NCBI RefSeq assembly: GCF_000801105.2
Contig: NC_079511.1
Location: forward strand, 25,110,638-25,174,637
DNA: 64,000 nt
Direction: 5' to 3'
Source of the DNA: Raphanus sativus
Taxonomy: Eukaryota > Streptophyta > Magnoliopsida > Brassicales > Brassicaceae
This document shows positions 10,273-22,843 of the stretch, piece by piece. Within the stretch, counting starts at the first letter, position 1. Each line of letters opens with the position of its first letter. The translations under genes and the position numbers were made by a program. The notes beneath the pieces were generated by a model that was not told where the DNA came from, did no database searches, and was given only the letters and a program-made list of their open reading frames with translations.

Positions 10273-11778
10273 CTAGATTTCGACCCGCGCTTTCAAAGCG
10301 CGGGATGTTTTCAAATGATATATATTTGTAATTTTGATTGTGTATCTATATTTAAATGCTATACATAAAGTGTTATATTTAGTGTTCTGTAATCCGATAT
10401 GGATCTGCGGTTAAACCGATAAAATCGATGACTCATTATGTAATCCGGTTATACTCGTTATTTAAAAATTCTATATAACCCGCAAAAAGCCGCTAAAACC
10501 TGAGACTTGGCTACCAGTTGAACCTATGGGCGATCCATTATGTTATATAATTCGACTTAAAGTATCTGGATTCATGAATGTTTAGATGAATGGTAGATAT
10601 ATTATGAACGTGGTGCTCCAGTTTTACAAAAGTTAACCTTAGAAATTTTTAGTCAAACTAATTTATCATTTTGTTGTAAGCGTAATTGATCAATATCTGA
10701 GAGGATGCATACTAAAATAGAAATAGATTTGAACATTAATAATTCGTATATGTTTATTACAATTTATTTATTCAAGTTTGAAATAAATATAATTTTTTAT
10801 TTATCTATTTTTATTGTTCACATGTTATTAGAATTTTCGATGTTTTTTGGTTTATTTTAAAATTTTAATTTAATTTCATTTTAGACGTTTTAATATTTCT
10901 TAATTTTTGTTTTGTTATATATTTTATTATATATCTATTAATACTATTTATTATTAGATTTGATATGTGCTTTAAATCAAAAGATTATTTTTTATTCAAA
11001 CACTTATTTACTCAAAATTCAAAATCCTATATATATAATATATATATATATTATATATAATTTTTTTTAAAGTATATATAATAAAATATAATAAAAGTTT
11101 TGTTTTAATAGTATTGATAATTAGTATTTCATATAATTAAATTTAGTCGAAAAAGATTAATGATTTACTGTAAATTTATTATCGCATATATTTCCCAGTA
11201 CAAAAGTATGAATACTTATTATATAAATTGGAATTTTGTTTGTATAAGAAGATACAACTATTTATATTGTGATTTCTGTTTATAGTCAAATTTAATTTTT
11301 ATTGAAACATATTAATTTAATATAGCATTACAATTTGTATTATCATCAAGCTTAAAAACTAAATTGGGCGGCCTGCATATATTGATATCTACTAATAATG
11401 GGTTTCTCTGTTATTTGAAATGCTTGTATACACTAATACGTGATGATTCAATTCCAAACAAAAAAAATGAAAAAGAACTAAGCAATGTAATCGGAATATG
11501 TTTCACAGTCTTAATAACTTTCCTCTGTTTTAACATTATAAAATTCAGTGATTTGTAACCAACGAAAATTATAGTTGCCAAAGTTATTTGAAACTAATAA
11601 ATATATAAGAAAGTTATGGAAGTTCCTATATTTTTGGTAAGAATTGTTACGATATCCAACTTTAAAGCATGACTTTTTTCTAAAATCAAATTGAATTATA
11701 GATGAGAAATTAAAATAAGGAAGTGGCATTCCCTTGTAAATAACTTCAAAACCAATGGCAGAATCCTAATAGTATAGA
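10273..11778 (-). mobile_element. Non-autonomous Helitron, 1506 bp, both ends present
   Basis: On the minus strand the element starts TCTATACTATTAGG (plus-strand end at 11778) and ends with the hairpin CCCGCGCTTTGAAAGCGCGGG followed closely by CTAG (plus-strand 10273-10276). It sits between host A and T, the Helitron target. These are the hallmarks of Brassicaceae Helitrons. No Rep/helicase coding remains, so it is non-autonomous. The short open frames at 11364-11558 and 11511-11729 inside it are not convincing. Confidence 0.8.
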
Positions 11779-12148
11779 TACATTCGCGTGGATGTGTGGA
11801 TTAAAGTCTAATATACTATAAATCTATAACAGAAGAGAAAATATTTTGTAACAAAAATGATATTAATCTTTTCAAAAAAAGAAGGATATTGATTAAGGGA
11901 AAGAAAAAAATGATATGTTGGACTTACATCACGTGTTTGGGGGCAAAAGCTTTCCAGCGATCATGAAGGTTATAACAGGCAGCTTCCACAGGCTCAGACC
12001 GTTTCTGGCTGCAACGGTTTCCTGATTGATACTCGTCATCAACTTCTAAACATTACAATAAAGAAAAAAAAATAGATTGACAAATGGATGAAAAGAAAAA
12101 AAAGTAAATTAACAAATGAGAGGAAATTCAAGAAAATTGGTAAGTTTA

Positions 12149-12353
12149 GAGCACCATCAATCCAAATATTCAACTAATGGTGCTTATTCTTTGTTTAATA
12201 ATTAAAGTGGTAAAAGTGACTAATCAACTTTACACTTAACAGCTTAAATAAGCACCAACGCTTCTTGTTTCTATTTTTTGTTTATTATTTTTTTTTCTTT
12301 TTAATCTAAAAATCACTAAACACCCTTCTTAAGCTACCGCATTAATGGTGCTC
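12149..12353. mobile_element. Tourist/Harbinger-like MITE, 205 bp
   Basis: The ends are inverted (GAGCACCATCAAT at the left, ATTAATGGTGCTC at the right) and are flanked by TTA on both sides (12146-12148 and 12354-12356), the target duplication typical of PIF/Harbinger elements. The interior is non-coding. Confidence 0.8.
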
Positions 12354-12356
12354 TTA

Positions 12357-14454
12357 GATTTAGTACTACTGGTGGACTAAGAATGTTTGAAGTCCCCGAG
12401 TCAACTATCATTTTGCATCCGCTTAAGCAGATTTTGGTGATTATCAAAAGAAGACGATAAATCAACCTCATTATATCAACCAAAACTATATAACAACCTC
12501 ATTTGTATACAAAGTTATCAACCTCTTTGTAATATGAGAGATCATCAAACCAAGACTATCAAAATTTAGATATTTCTTTGCTAAGAAACCATATTTTCAG
12601 GTTATTTCCTCTTTTTCGCATGTTTTATTTTATAACAAATAAAATTAGTAAATATATATATGGGGGTCCATTGAGCTTAGTCTTTATCAGTTTTTGCTAG
12701 TTGTGGGACATATCTGACCTTAACACAACAGAGGCGTGATGGGAGGTATATTTCACTCCTTTCCATTTGTATATACCATAACTCACTGCTATCACTGTTT
12801 TTAACTAAGTTTGATTTCACTTGATTTCACCGATCTAGCTGATGGTCAAGTGAGGTTGGTGCAGTGGAGTGATAATCTTTTATAGAGTTATTATATTTTA
12901 TACAATTTTATTTTTAGTTGATTCTTTCATAAATACAATATAAGTAAAACATAAGTAAAATATAAATAAATATGTGGAAAATATAAGAAAAATATAAAAC
13001 AGATAAATATTTTTGGTTGCTTTACTGTGTAATCTTCTAAAATGAATTAGAGAAAGATGTGTATAAGGGAAATTAAGAGAAATGTAGTTAAAGACACCCT
13101 ATCCAAATGCATCATGTTTTATGAGAAAACATTAAAATAAAATACAAATTTCATCCATCACAACTTTTTGAAATTATTTTTGAGAAGACAACATTTTAAT
13201 TATTTACTAGGTGAGAATCAGCACCTTGTACTGACTAAATATACACCCAGCAAATTTTAACTTTAACATAAATTTATTTTTAAATATAAATTATCAAACT
13301 TTGATACAATTATTAAATTAAACATGTATTAGTGGAGGGTTTTATTGGTTTTTGTTTAACCAAATCTCAGTTACTTGTTGTGTGAACCTTTTTGTCTTAC
13401 TGTCTATGCATGATTATTCATTTTGAAAATATTACTTTTCACTTGATCGAGGACATGTACTGATTTTTGTGAGGTTCCTTTCAAGATTGTAGCACTCGAT
13501 TGAGGACATGTACTGATTTTCGCGAGGTTTCTTTCAAGATTGTAGAGTGGTGATGTTTGTCTAGTTTTGTTTTGTCCGACTCTGGTTCAGAAGTTTTGAA
13601 TTATTTTACATTAAATTTATAATTTATTATTAAGTTGAATTTACATAATCATGATATAAAGAACTACAAAGTCATAAAGGCAGAAACAGCTGAGAGGTAT
13701 AAAAGACGAAGTTAAGATCATTATATGTTTCAAGCAAGTAAGCTGAGACATTGTTTGTTCTCTTGGTGAAACAAAGTAGGATTCTAAGAACATTTACTCT
13801 ACATAATGGAGATAGTTTTAATTTTCCCACAGATTGTATCAATCGAACATAAATGATCTGAATCCCATACTTTATGTGTGCCATTGTTATCAATAAAGCT
13901 TTAGTTTAACGTTCCAGTGGTGTGGTTGAGAAGCTTATTTGTCCTTAACTCTAATAAAGAAGTTCTCATTTGTGATTGTGTATTGCCCGTCCAGCTCTTC
14001 TTTGTCTTGTTTCTTTGTTGAAACCTTGAAATTGCATTAGCAAAGCCCTCAGGAGTAACCAATGGTTCCCAACACCTTGCTTTGATGGTGTACGTCTATT
14101 TTTATTATTTTTATTCTCAAAGCTTATCAAGTCTTTGAATGCTTCTCACTATTTCGTACTTCAGCAATAGTATGTTGTGCAACTTTGTATGGATATATTG
14201 ATTCAAACTTTATATTAATATTATAAACTATCTAGCTTCAATATCCATATTAACAATTGCTATACTAAATTTTATTTTTTGTTTTATCCTTTTTAAGAGT
14301 ACATATTTGGATAAAAATCAGAATCTTCTCTATTAACCAAACCATCATTAAACTAATTGGGCATTGAAAACATATTACAGATCGTCACAACTCTTATATA
14401 AAACATCGACAAAATAAAAAAATTACCAATAAACATCATATTATTATCAACAAG
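12357..14454. other. AT-rich intergenic DNA
   Basis: No gene is supported. It holds the 53-bp tandem duplication listed at 13444 and short low-complexity frames only. Confidence 0.5.
13444..13545. repeat. Tandem duplication, two copies of a 53-bp unit
   Basis: TGATCGAGGACATGTACTGA begins the first copy (13444) and CGATTGAGGACATGTACTGA the second (13497). Both continue to TTTCAAGATTGTAG with a few substitutions. Confidence 0.85.
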
Positions 14455-15480
14455 TTCCTTTGGTTCAAAAGACGAGCTGGTGTGGTTACCAGAGAAAACA
14501 GGAACCTACAGTTCTAAATCAGGTTATGCCCTCTCGAAAGTTTACCAGTCAAATATTGATGGAAACTTCAGTTGGAAGAGTTGAATTTGAAATGTTAAGT
14601 GCTCCTCGAAGATCAAGCACTTCCTTTGGAAAATGAAGAATGATGCAGTGGCTGTGGGCTCTACCCTGCTCCGTATAGGAATTCAAGTTCCTGGTACCTG
14701 TAAGCGCTGTGGAGAACAGGAAACAACTATGCATATTCTCACGCAATGCGCTTTTGCCGATAAGGTCAGGGAGCTGGTACCATCGTTATTCACCCCTGCA
14801 GTAATCTCGACTACAGATCTTTTTAGGCTATGTAGAAGACTAGTCAACCTCCCACCATCAGGTTTAACAGCTCTCTTATGCCCTTGGATTTTATGGCTGT
14901 TTTGGACTAACATGAATAAGTTCCAATTTGAGGACAAGTCTTTCTCTGAAACAGAACTTGTTACAAGGGCCCTTGTTTTAGCTAGAGAATGGCAAACTAC
15001 CGCTCTACCTATAGGTCCACGGTTTGATTAGCCTAAAGACTGTCAGCCGAACACTAGACCTCTGACTCTCAGCAACGAAGAAGTGAACACTGATGCCATT
15101 TTTTGTTATGTTTATGCTGCTTGGAATAGTGTCTCTGCTACAGGTGGTTGCTACGATTACTCTGGTCACACCCTTCGACAGAGTTCTTCTTCCCGCCGTT
15201 ACGTAGCTTCCGCCTTGGTTGCAGAAGCAATCTCTGTTGCTGTCCTTGCAGGTGTTAAAGACTTGATCTGTTTTTAGACTCTAAAAGTCTAGTTGCTATG
15301 CTCACAGGAAACTCATCAGTCAGTGAACTCCAAGGAATCTTTCGTGACATCTCTTTGTTAGGCCTATCCCTATCATCTGTCTCTTTTAAATTTGTTTCTC
15401 GTTCATGTAATGAAGCTGCTGATTGCCTAGCGAAAAACACTCTTTATGTTGCATCAACCTCCATTGAGGAGTGCGACTAA
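14455..15480 (+). pseudogene. 5'-truncated LINE ORF2 remnant (zf-RVT and RNase H)
   Basis: Translation gives the C-terminal part of a plant L1-clade ORF2. The start reads DELVWLPEKTGTYSSKSGYA, then, after two stops (near 14581 and 14587), KIKHFLWKMKNDAVAVGS and the zinc finger CKRCGEQETTMHILTQC (from about 14699). The RNase H-like region follows from about 15060 (NTDAIFCYVYAAWNS) and resumes in another frame as DSKSLVAMLTGNSSVSELQG and SRSCNEAADCLAKNTL, ending at TAA 15478-15480. At least two stops and frame changes make it dead. It retains the AD acidic position of RNase H that the intact LINE at 38997 lacks. Confidence 0.85.
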
Positions 15481-15499
15481 CTCTGTTTCTTTAAATTAT

Positions 15500-17565
15500 A
15501 AATGCAAGGTTTGATATATATATATTAGATAAATTTAAAAAAGATTCTATTTGAAGTTTGCAAAACTCATTTTAAGGTGTTCTTTTCTTCTTTTTTTTTT
15601 TGTCACAACGGTGTTCTTTTCTAAAAACAGAATTTCAAACTTAACTTCAAAATTATTTATATTTTACACTATGATCCTTATATTTTTCAAATTAATGTAA
15701 ACTCATAAAACATTTATAAGCATCTAACACATATATAAGAACATTACAGCAATGTTAATTAATAAAATCTTACGCTAAAAATAAAATTATAATTAGAAAT
15801 ACATAATTAAATATTAAAATACAAGCAAAATACCATATTATTCTATAAAATTATTTTCGTAATTCATATATGATCAGTTAGTGTATTTTGAGATAAAAAA
15901 TGACTCTCTTTATATTAATTTGTGGATTACATTAAAAAAAAGAGAGTTGGAAAACTAGAAGCGCAAACGACAAAGTAGAACATGCATTCAAGTGTGCATG
16001 ATACACGAAATTTGTTTAAAAAGTATTTTGGAGATTTTAGGGTTCCCGGAGCAAATTTACCATTCTATTAGTACTTTTGTAACATTTAAATTTGTGTAAT
16101 AATTATGTTTTCATGTACCTTATTAAAAATAATATTAATTTTATTTTTTAATTTTCATGTTATCTAATTCTAGTTTTAAAATATTATAAATCTTGTTTTA
16201 AAATATTTATTTTATTTTATGTGTAAAACTTAAATTTATAAAAATTAATTAAAAATATTTCTGACATAAAAAAATTAAAGATTAAAACGATAAAAATAAA
16301 ATATTTAAGAATCACAAATGTGATGTGTAATTGTAAAGATCAAAATGTAATAAAATAGAACTTTAAATTTGAAAATTTTAAGTTTTTCTTTTAGAACAAA
16401 AAATTATATATTTGAAGTTAAATAATGTATTTTGGAGATGTTTTAAGGTATTATCACCAGTTTCAGATGATTGATAACGTCATTTAATTCTCTTTGGCGG
16501 TCTACTTGCATTTTCTTGCAGAACAAGCTAACAACTTTCCACTTGCTTCTCCAAAACCCGCTTAAGGTCTTTGTCTCAATGGCATAAAGACTATGCATCT
16601 CATGATTCCTCCGACATAAAATCTAATACTGAAGGTAATGATTTATTAGAGAAATGAGGCTTGAGGCTGTTAATATCTCTACTAGTTAAAAAAAAAAATC
16701 TCTACTAGTTCTCTATCCATATGCTGCTAGCTTGATCTCCCGCTCAACACAGAATATGGCAGTAGATCAGTAAGTGGTTCCTTGATGGCCCGAGAAATGG
16801 TCAAAACATAGACTTTATATTATTTTATTGAAATTTTATAGTCACAGTCAGAGTTAAGAAAAAATGGAGTTTTGTATGTACGCCGTTATCATCTACGTGG
16901 ATCAAAACACCCTAAACAGCGGCTATATATTAAAAGGATCCAGTTATCTAAGCTGACGTGCCTAGAGTTACTGTCTTTCGCCTTCCATATCTGATCAACA
17001 CATGTCGCTACACGTGACGATGTCACATTGGGCGTTATTGCATCTAAGAAATTTGTGTGCGCATCTTTATTCTTTTAATAACTTACTACTTATTTCAAGC
17101 GAATCCCTCTGTTTCTGATTGTGATATGGGATCCTCCGAGTCCGACAATATTTAAAATGGTTTAGACTGTAATCTTGAAGAAAAAGATCAATTTTATAGT
17201 TCTTATTGTTTGTGTAAGTTTATACAAGATTTATTCAAATATATATATGCAAGATGATGTGTGCATCGTCGCCCCAGCACCCGAGTGACATGACATATCA
17301 TAGTTCATACGTACTATCTCTAATATATTTTTGTTATTTTTTTATATTACAGAAACTTTATAATAGAAATAAATTTATATTAATGTATTCATCTAAAATA
17401 GCATATTCTTAAATATATTTTTGTCTATGTTCTTGTAATTATCCTTTTTAAATATAAAGTAAAAATAGATTAATGTTTTTTTTTCTTTTTCATACATGAA
17501 AATGGCATTTTCTATTTATAAGAAGAAACATAAATGAATTAAAGTATAATTAATTTTAAATAGTA
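15500..17565. other. AT-rich intergenic DNA
   Basis: No gene is supported. The stretch 16840-17130 is less AT-rich and has ACGT-core elements (CTACGTGG, ACACGTGA), but no reading frame follows. Confidence 0.5.
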
Positions 17566-17805
17566 CTCCCTGCGTTTCATATTACATGTCGTTCTAACCT
17601 TATGCACACAGATTAAGAAAGCATTTAGTTTTACATATTTCCAAAATAAAAACACTATTACCAATACACTTAACCATGTATCAACCAATAGAAAACTGGA
17701 AAAGAGAATATTGGTCAATAAATTTTGCATTGAAAACCGAAAACGACACTTATTTTGAAACAAAAAATTTCCTCTAGAACGACATATAATTTGAAACGGA
17801 GGGAA
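17566..17805. mobile_element. Stowaway-like MITE, copy 1 (240 bp)
   Basis: It starts CTCCCTGCGTTTCATAT next to TA and ends GAAACGGAGGGAA next to TA, the classical Stowaway/Mariner end. It is a close relative of the copy at 44434-44673 and has the same length. Non-coding. Confidence 0.85.
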
Positions 17806-19112
17806 TAGTATTATAGAGATAAATATATAAATAAGTTGAAAATGGTATTTTGGATGGAATTTGGTTGACCGGCGGGGGGGGGGGATGTCATTGTCTATCT
17901 ATGGGTAATAACTTTTAACTTTTTTTTGACCCCAACATAAATTTTCATCCACACCTCACGTTTCTGATCCTTAGCCGCACGAATCATAACAAAATTGAAT
18001 ATCAGTTAATAATTTTTTCTATTCACGTAGTTCAACAGATTGATTGTTGTTTAAACCGGAATTTGGACCGACGTATATACGAAGTATAGTACTGTATTTT
18101 AGTTTGATAGCTATCTATGCTTTAACTGAGTTTCCAGAAAATGTCAACAATTTATTTCAAATGTTATTCTACCGGTTGTTATGGCTTCTAACAACTAAAA
18201 TAAGCAGAATACGTGAAAGAGATAAGTAGACCCAATTCAAAACTTCTTAATTCCAAAACACAGAATAAAAAAAAGAAGGAAGCAACTACCACGTCTACCC
18301 ATGTGGAAATTATAGTTTAGTTCCAGCCGTTGGATCTAGGGATAGTGCTTGCTTATACGTTTTGATAGCAAAGCTGGCGACAAGAATCCAATCAGATCTC
18401 ACCTTCTTTGTCTCTCATTATGAAGCCACCCTATCCATCTCAACCGTAGAAAACGTCATCGTTTACCGTTTCAAACTTGTTAACAAAAACATGCATGACT
18501 AATTCTTCAGGTTCGTCGACGTTCTGCAAACTCATCAGTAAAAGTCAAAAGATTGTCGAAACTGTGAAGGTAGTAGGGCCCATGAAGATGACGTAAAGCT
18601 GTAAAGAAGTATTCTTCTAACATACGCCGCAGCCAAAGATGGGGTCCTCCCACGACTGGTGCTTGTGTGCATGACACTTGGTCCATTGTTGTCAAGCCGA
18701 CGCCTAATACTACAACTATTTTATTTATTTATCTCTAATAAAATATACAACTATTTAATTTTTAACCCAAAAAGCACTATAATATTTATCCTTTTCATTG
18801 TCTACCATTGAAATAGATGACAAAGACACACCTTTTCCAGAATTTGTTTGGCTATTAACTTATCATTTATAGCATATACTAAAACCTTTGAAAATGTAGT
18901 AACATTGTTTACATGTACGACTTTGAGAAACCAGTAGCAGAAAAAAGAAAGATCATAACAAAAGTTCATATCTTATGTTATGCGTTGATAATATATACAT
19001 AACGACTTTCCCATGTCAGTTTATTAATTAACTACTATCTCGATTTTTCTTCTCAGAATATGGATAATATATTTTCTTAGATAGAAAAAAGATACTAGGA
19101 GGACCTTACGGC
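17806..19112. other. Intergenic DNA 3' of the ERF gene
   Basis: A G-run of 11 lies at about 17875-17885. The interval 18290-18700 is less AT-rich and includes a 62-codon minus-strand frame (18507-18695, with LWLRRMLEEYFFTALRHLHG). I do not recognise it and treat it as chance or an old remnant. The rest has no feature. Confidence 0.4.
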
Positions 19113-19637
19113 CTATTCCGCCGTCGGTGGAGCTAAGGTAAGATCCAGATTTAACGGCTGAGGTTTCTTCTCACCTCCACACGTACCAGCCGGTGGAAAC
19201 GCTTTCATGCTATTATAGAAGTAAACAGGACGCGCTACGGGAACCTGATACCACGCACCGCCGCCACCACCTCCTAAGCTGAGCTCGAGATGCGGAAGTG
19301 TAGCTAGTCGAGCCGCGGTGGGAGAGGCGGAGTCGACGGTACTACTCTGACTAGGACTACGAGCGAACCCACCGTCTTTATTCGCGTTAAGCTCAAGAAA
19401 CGTCGGCGGAAAGTTGGTCTTGGCCTTAGCGCCGCGAAACTCTCGAGCTGCAGCGTCGTAGGCACGCGCCGCCTGCTGAGCCGTGTCGAATGTTCCGAGC
19501 CAGACCCGAGTTCTCTTGACCGGGTCTCGGATCTCCGCCGCGAATCTTCCCCATGGACGTTTCCTCACGCCTCGGTAACGAGACTCTTTCCCATTGCTCT
19601 CCACCGGGTTAGGGTCGGGTTTCAAACCCTTTTTCAT
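19113..19637 (-). CDS. ERF8-like: ERF8/ERF4-type AP2/ERF repressor (class II ERF)
   Basis: An intronless 174-residue gene. One AP2/ERF domain spans about residues 20-77: [19 protein letters not shown], then [20 protein letters not shown] and [11 protein letters not shown], with the A and D residues typical of ERF-type GCC-box binders. Two repression motifs follow: [11 protein letters not shown] near residue 122 and a C-terminal EAR motif, [10 protein letters not shown]. The middle motif [16 protein letters not shown] is shared with ERF4 and ERF8. The short length and block position favour ERF8 (AT1G53170) over ERF4. It represses ethylene, ABA and defence-responsive genes in the nucleus (family knowledge). 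The start at 19637 is the first ATG after the TATA box. Confidence 0.93.
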   Translation of the reverse strand: MKKGLKPDPNPVESNGKESRYRGVRKRPWGRFAAEIRDPVKRTRVWLGTFDTAQQAARAYDAAAREFRGAKAKTNFPPTFLELNANKDGGFARSPSQSSTVDSASPTAARLATLPHLELSLGGGGGGAWYQVPVARPVYFYNSMKAFPPAGTCGGEKKPQPLNLDLTLAPPTAE

Positions 19638-19685
19638 TTTGAGAAGATCGGTGAAAGAGTCTTGTGGTAATGAGAAAACAAGTGT

Positions 19686-19695
19686 CTTTTTATAG
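19686..19695 (-). promoter_or_regulatory. TATA box of the ERF gene
   Basis: CTATAAAAAG on the minus strand, about 50 bases before the start codon, implies a very short 5' UTR. Confidence 0.7.
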
Positions 19696-19818
19696 GGAGA
19701 GTAAAGCGAACGAACGCTCCTTTTAGGGAGCTTTCCTGTGAATAGTCATTTGCATGGTTTATTACAGTGAACCGGTTTTCTTGGGTTTCCTTTTGTATCC
19801 TCCACTTATATATAGCGA

Positions 19819-20190
19819 CTAGGTAGTAACCCGCGCCTTGCGCGGGATGAGATGGTTAGATCAGCAATTTTTCGAAAATATTAGAAAGTATATAAATATA
19901 GTTTGGAATTTGGATTTTGTGTGTTTTTTTGTGTTTAATTTTGGTGGTGCTGATTTTACGGTATAGACATCACTGAGATAGAAACATATATAAATCATTT
20001 ACTTGAGTGACATGTAAAAATTTACTGGAACATAAGAGTAAACACAAAACATGTTACTTGGCAACTGTGAAAGCATGTAATCATTTATTTTATCAACTTC
20101 ATCATTTGTGGGAGTGAGAATGGCTCGATGTCTATACAAATCCTTAACTGTTGAGGTTTGAAAAGCTTGTCCATAAACCTCTTTTTCCAT
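19819..20190 (-). mobile_element. Helitron 3' end plus Pif1-type helicase fragment
   Basis: The minus strand ends with hairpin CCCGCGCAAGGCGCGGG and then CTAG (plus 19819-19822) beside a host T. Just upstream on the same strand (20190 to about 20050) a frame reads HRAILTPTNDEVDKINDYML, which matches the conserved tail of Helitron Pif1/RecD-like helicases. It breaks after QLPS, possibly at an intron donor. The element derives from an autonomous Helitron but has lost nearly all coding sequence. Its 5' end was not found and may lie beyond the CT-repeat array. Confidence 0.75.
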
Positions 20191-20635
20191 AGTCTCAATA
20201 GTTTATACATATCACCGGTGTGATTTATCTTACTCTGATTCATTTGCAAGAACTTGCATATAAATATATAATTATTATTGTACAATTTGATTTTCATATG
20301 CATGATTTTTGTATAATAACATACCTTCCTCGTAGGTCATTGACTTCAAACATGTAAGGATTCCACAGAACTTGGCTGTATTCTTTGAACCATGTAAGAA
20401 GAACTGATTTTGTGTATAATATCTAATTCGAGTAAGATAAATATTATTAATATCTAATCAAATTATATGTACGTAAATATTTGTGTAATCACACTTTTTG
20501 CATAGGTTTTATGTATAAATATTATTAATATATAATCAAATTATTATGTATGTAAATTTTTGTGTAATCAAACTTGTTCTATATTTCTTTCTTTGCATCT
20601 TACTCTCGAACTCATTTTGTCTATCTCTCTATGTC

Positions 20636-20646
20636 TCTCTCTCTAT

Positions 20647-20712
<66 letters not shown>

Positions 20713-21175
20713 ATCCCCCTCATCGTAAACCCTTTTTTTTAGAAATATAAAAATGTAAACATTCTTTTAATTCATCGATTATCTTTTAACTACCACAATT
20801 TGTTTTATATAGGAGTGTTTCCTAGTTTAATATTTTATCATGAATTTTTCTTGGGTGAATTACCAACTAATCATAGTTTGTCAATTAATGTACAGTTTTA
20901 TAAAATTTAAATAAATAAAATAATAATAATTTGTGTTAAGTTTTTTAAATAAATGAAAAATATTAGTAGCTGCCAAAAGATGAATTTTTTTTAACAATTT
21001 TAAAACCGTCACAAAAGAGTAAATCATAAATATTAAACACTATACCCTAAACCCATGGACAAAACTTAAACCCTTGGGTAAAAATCCAAACACTAAACCC
21101 TAAATTCTTGGATATACCCTAAACCCTTGGGTAAATCCTAAACACTAAATTGTAAACTCTTGGGTATACCCTAAA

Positions 21176-21243
<68 letters not shown>

Positions 21244-21631
21244 ATCCCCCTCATCGTAAACCCTTTTTTTTGAAAAATATAAAAATGTAAACATTCTTTT
21301 AACTCATCGATTATCTTTTAACTACCACAATTTTTATTTATATGGAAATGATTCCTAGTTTAATATTTTATCATGAATTTTTCTTGGGTGAATTACCAAC
21401 TAATCATAGTTTGCCAATTAATGTACAATTTTTTTTAAATATAATAAATAAAATAATAATAATTTGTGTTAAGTTTTTAAAATAAAAGAAAATATTATTA
21501 AAAAGATGAATTTTTTAACAATTTAAAACCATCACAAAAAATTAAATCATAAACACTAAACACTATACCCTAAACCCATGGGTAAAAATCCAAACACTAA
21601 ACCCTAAATTCTTGGATATACCCTAAACACA

Positions 21632-21698
<67 letters not shown>

Positions 21699-22163
21699 TA
21701 TCTCCCTCATCGTAAACCTTTTTTTTTTGAAAAATATAAAAATGTAAACATTCTTTTAATTCATCGATTATCTTTTAACTAACACAATTTTGATCTATAT
21801 GGGAATGTTTCCTAGTTTAATATTTTATCATGATTTTTTGGGGTGAATTACCAACTAATCATAGTTTGCCAATTAATGTACAATTATTTAAAATATAATA
21901 AATAAAATAATAATAATTTATGTTAAGTTTTTAAAATAAATGAAAAATATTAGTAGCTGCCAAAAGATGAAATTTTTTTAACAATTTAAAAAACAGTCAC
22001 AAAAGAGTAAATCATAAACATTAAACACTATACCCTAAACCCTTGGACAAAACTTAAACCCTTGGGTAAAAATCCAAACCCTAAACCCTAAATTCTTGGA
22101 TATACTCTAAACCCTTGGGTAAATCCTAAACACTAAATTGTAAACTCTTGGGTATACCCTAAA

Positions 22164-22241
<78 letters not shown>

Positions 22242-22362
22242 ATCCCCTTCATCGTAAACCTTTTTTTTTGAAAAATATAAAAATGTAAACATTCTTTTAA
22301 TTCATCGGTTATCTTTTAACTACCACAATTTTTATTTATATGGAAATGATTCCTAGTTTAAT
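20636..22362. repeat. Tandem array of about 0.45-0.54-kb units with (CT)n blocks and telomere-like motifs
   Basis: Four copies of GGTATCCCCCTCATCGTAAA-type text begin at 20710, 21241, 21697 and 22239. Each is preceded by a (CT)n run of about 60-75 bases and followed by the same AT-rich text. The spacers repeat CCCTAAACCCTTGGGTAAA-like phrases, close to the plant telomere repeat CCCTAAA. Spacings are 531, 456 and 542 bases. The fourth copy stops abruptly at about 22362, where the QCR8 fragment region begins. Ser/Leu or Arg/Glu frames here are repeat artefacts. Confidence 0.9.
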
Positions 22363-22390
22363 ATTTATGCGTGGCGCTGATTCATAGATA

Positions 22391-22484
22391 ATGACCGGAC
22401 TCTGGAAGGATCTCCCAGAGAAGATCCACCACAAGGTCTCGGAGAATTGGATCAGCGCCACTCTCCTCCTCACTCCTGTCCTCG
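22391..22484 (+). pseudogene. QCR8-like: Fragment of cytochrome bc1 complex subunit QCR8 gene
   Basis: The frame encodes MTGLWKDLPEKIHHKVSENW followed by ISATLLLTPVLG, near-identical to the middle of plant QCR8, a small subunit of mitochondrial complex III. It ends at a GT donor (22485) at the point where the TPVVG-TYWY junction would be. The usual N-terminal 20-odd residues are missing: the bases just upstream read stop-I-M-T-G. The second exon (YWYAQYFKEQEKLEHRF in family members) is not found downstream. It is therefore a captured or transposed exon piece with part of its intron, not a gene. Confidence 0.88.
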
Positions 22485-22823
22485 GTATTTATTTCCTGTT
22501 TCTTCTATATATATTTTTTATTTTTATAAAAATCCTTTCGAGAAAAATAAATATATTCACAAACTCTCTCTATAAAGAAAAATATATACAACTTACTGCC
22601 AAGAATGAAATGAAACCCATTAGTATTATTCATATATGTCTTTCTATATGTAGATTTCAAAATTATATTTACTTTTTGTTTAAGATAATTGATGATGCAT
22701 TATGTAGTTAGAGTTAGAGCTGTGCAAATCAAACCAATTATGTAAGCAACCGATGGTAACATTTTTTTAAGAAATGAGTGTCTAGTTTAATGTGAACGTA
22801 TATTCATCCGAGAATCTCTGATA

Positions 22824-22843
22824 ACCTGTGCCTTGCACGGGAT
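22824..22843 (-). mobile_element. Degenerate Helitron 3' hairpin
   Basis: ACCTGTGCCTTGCACGGGAT differs by a few C-to-T/G-to-A type changes from the hairpin at 19829-19848, and the following GATGAGAT is shared. The CTAG end has mutated. The RPA1-like fragment upstream on the same strand fits a Helitron of the same family. Confidence 0.55.

Noticed and set aside
18507..18695. 62-codon minus-strand frame
   Set aside because: No recognised domain, no splice or promoter context, and only a modest length; left as unassigned.
20546..20742. Open frames rich in Ser/Leu
   Set aside because: They translate a (CT)n microsatellite in two frames and have no other coding signal.
22107..22292. Minus-strand frame with a long Arg-Glu run
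   Set aside because: It is the reverse reading of the (CT)n block in the fourth repeat unit.
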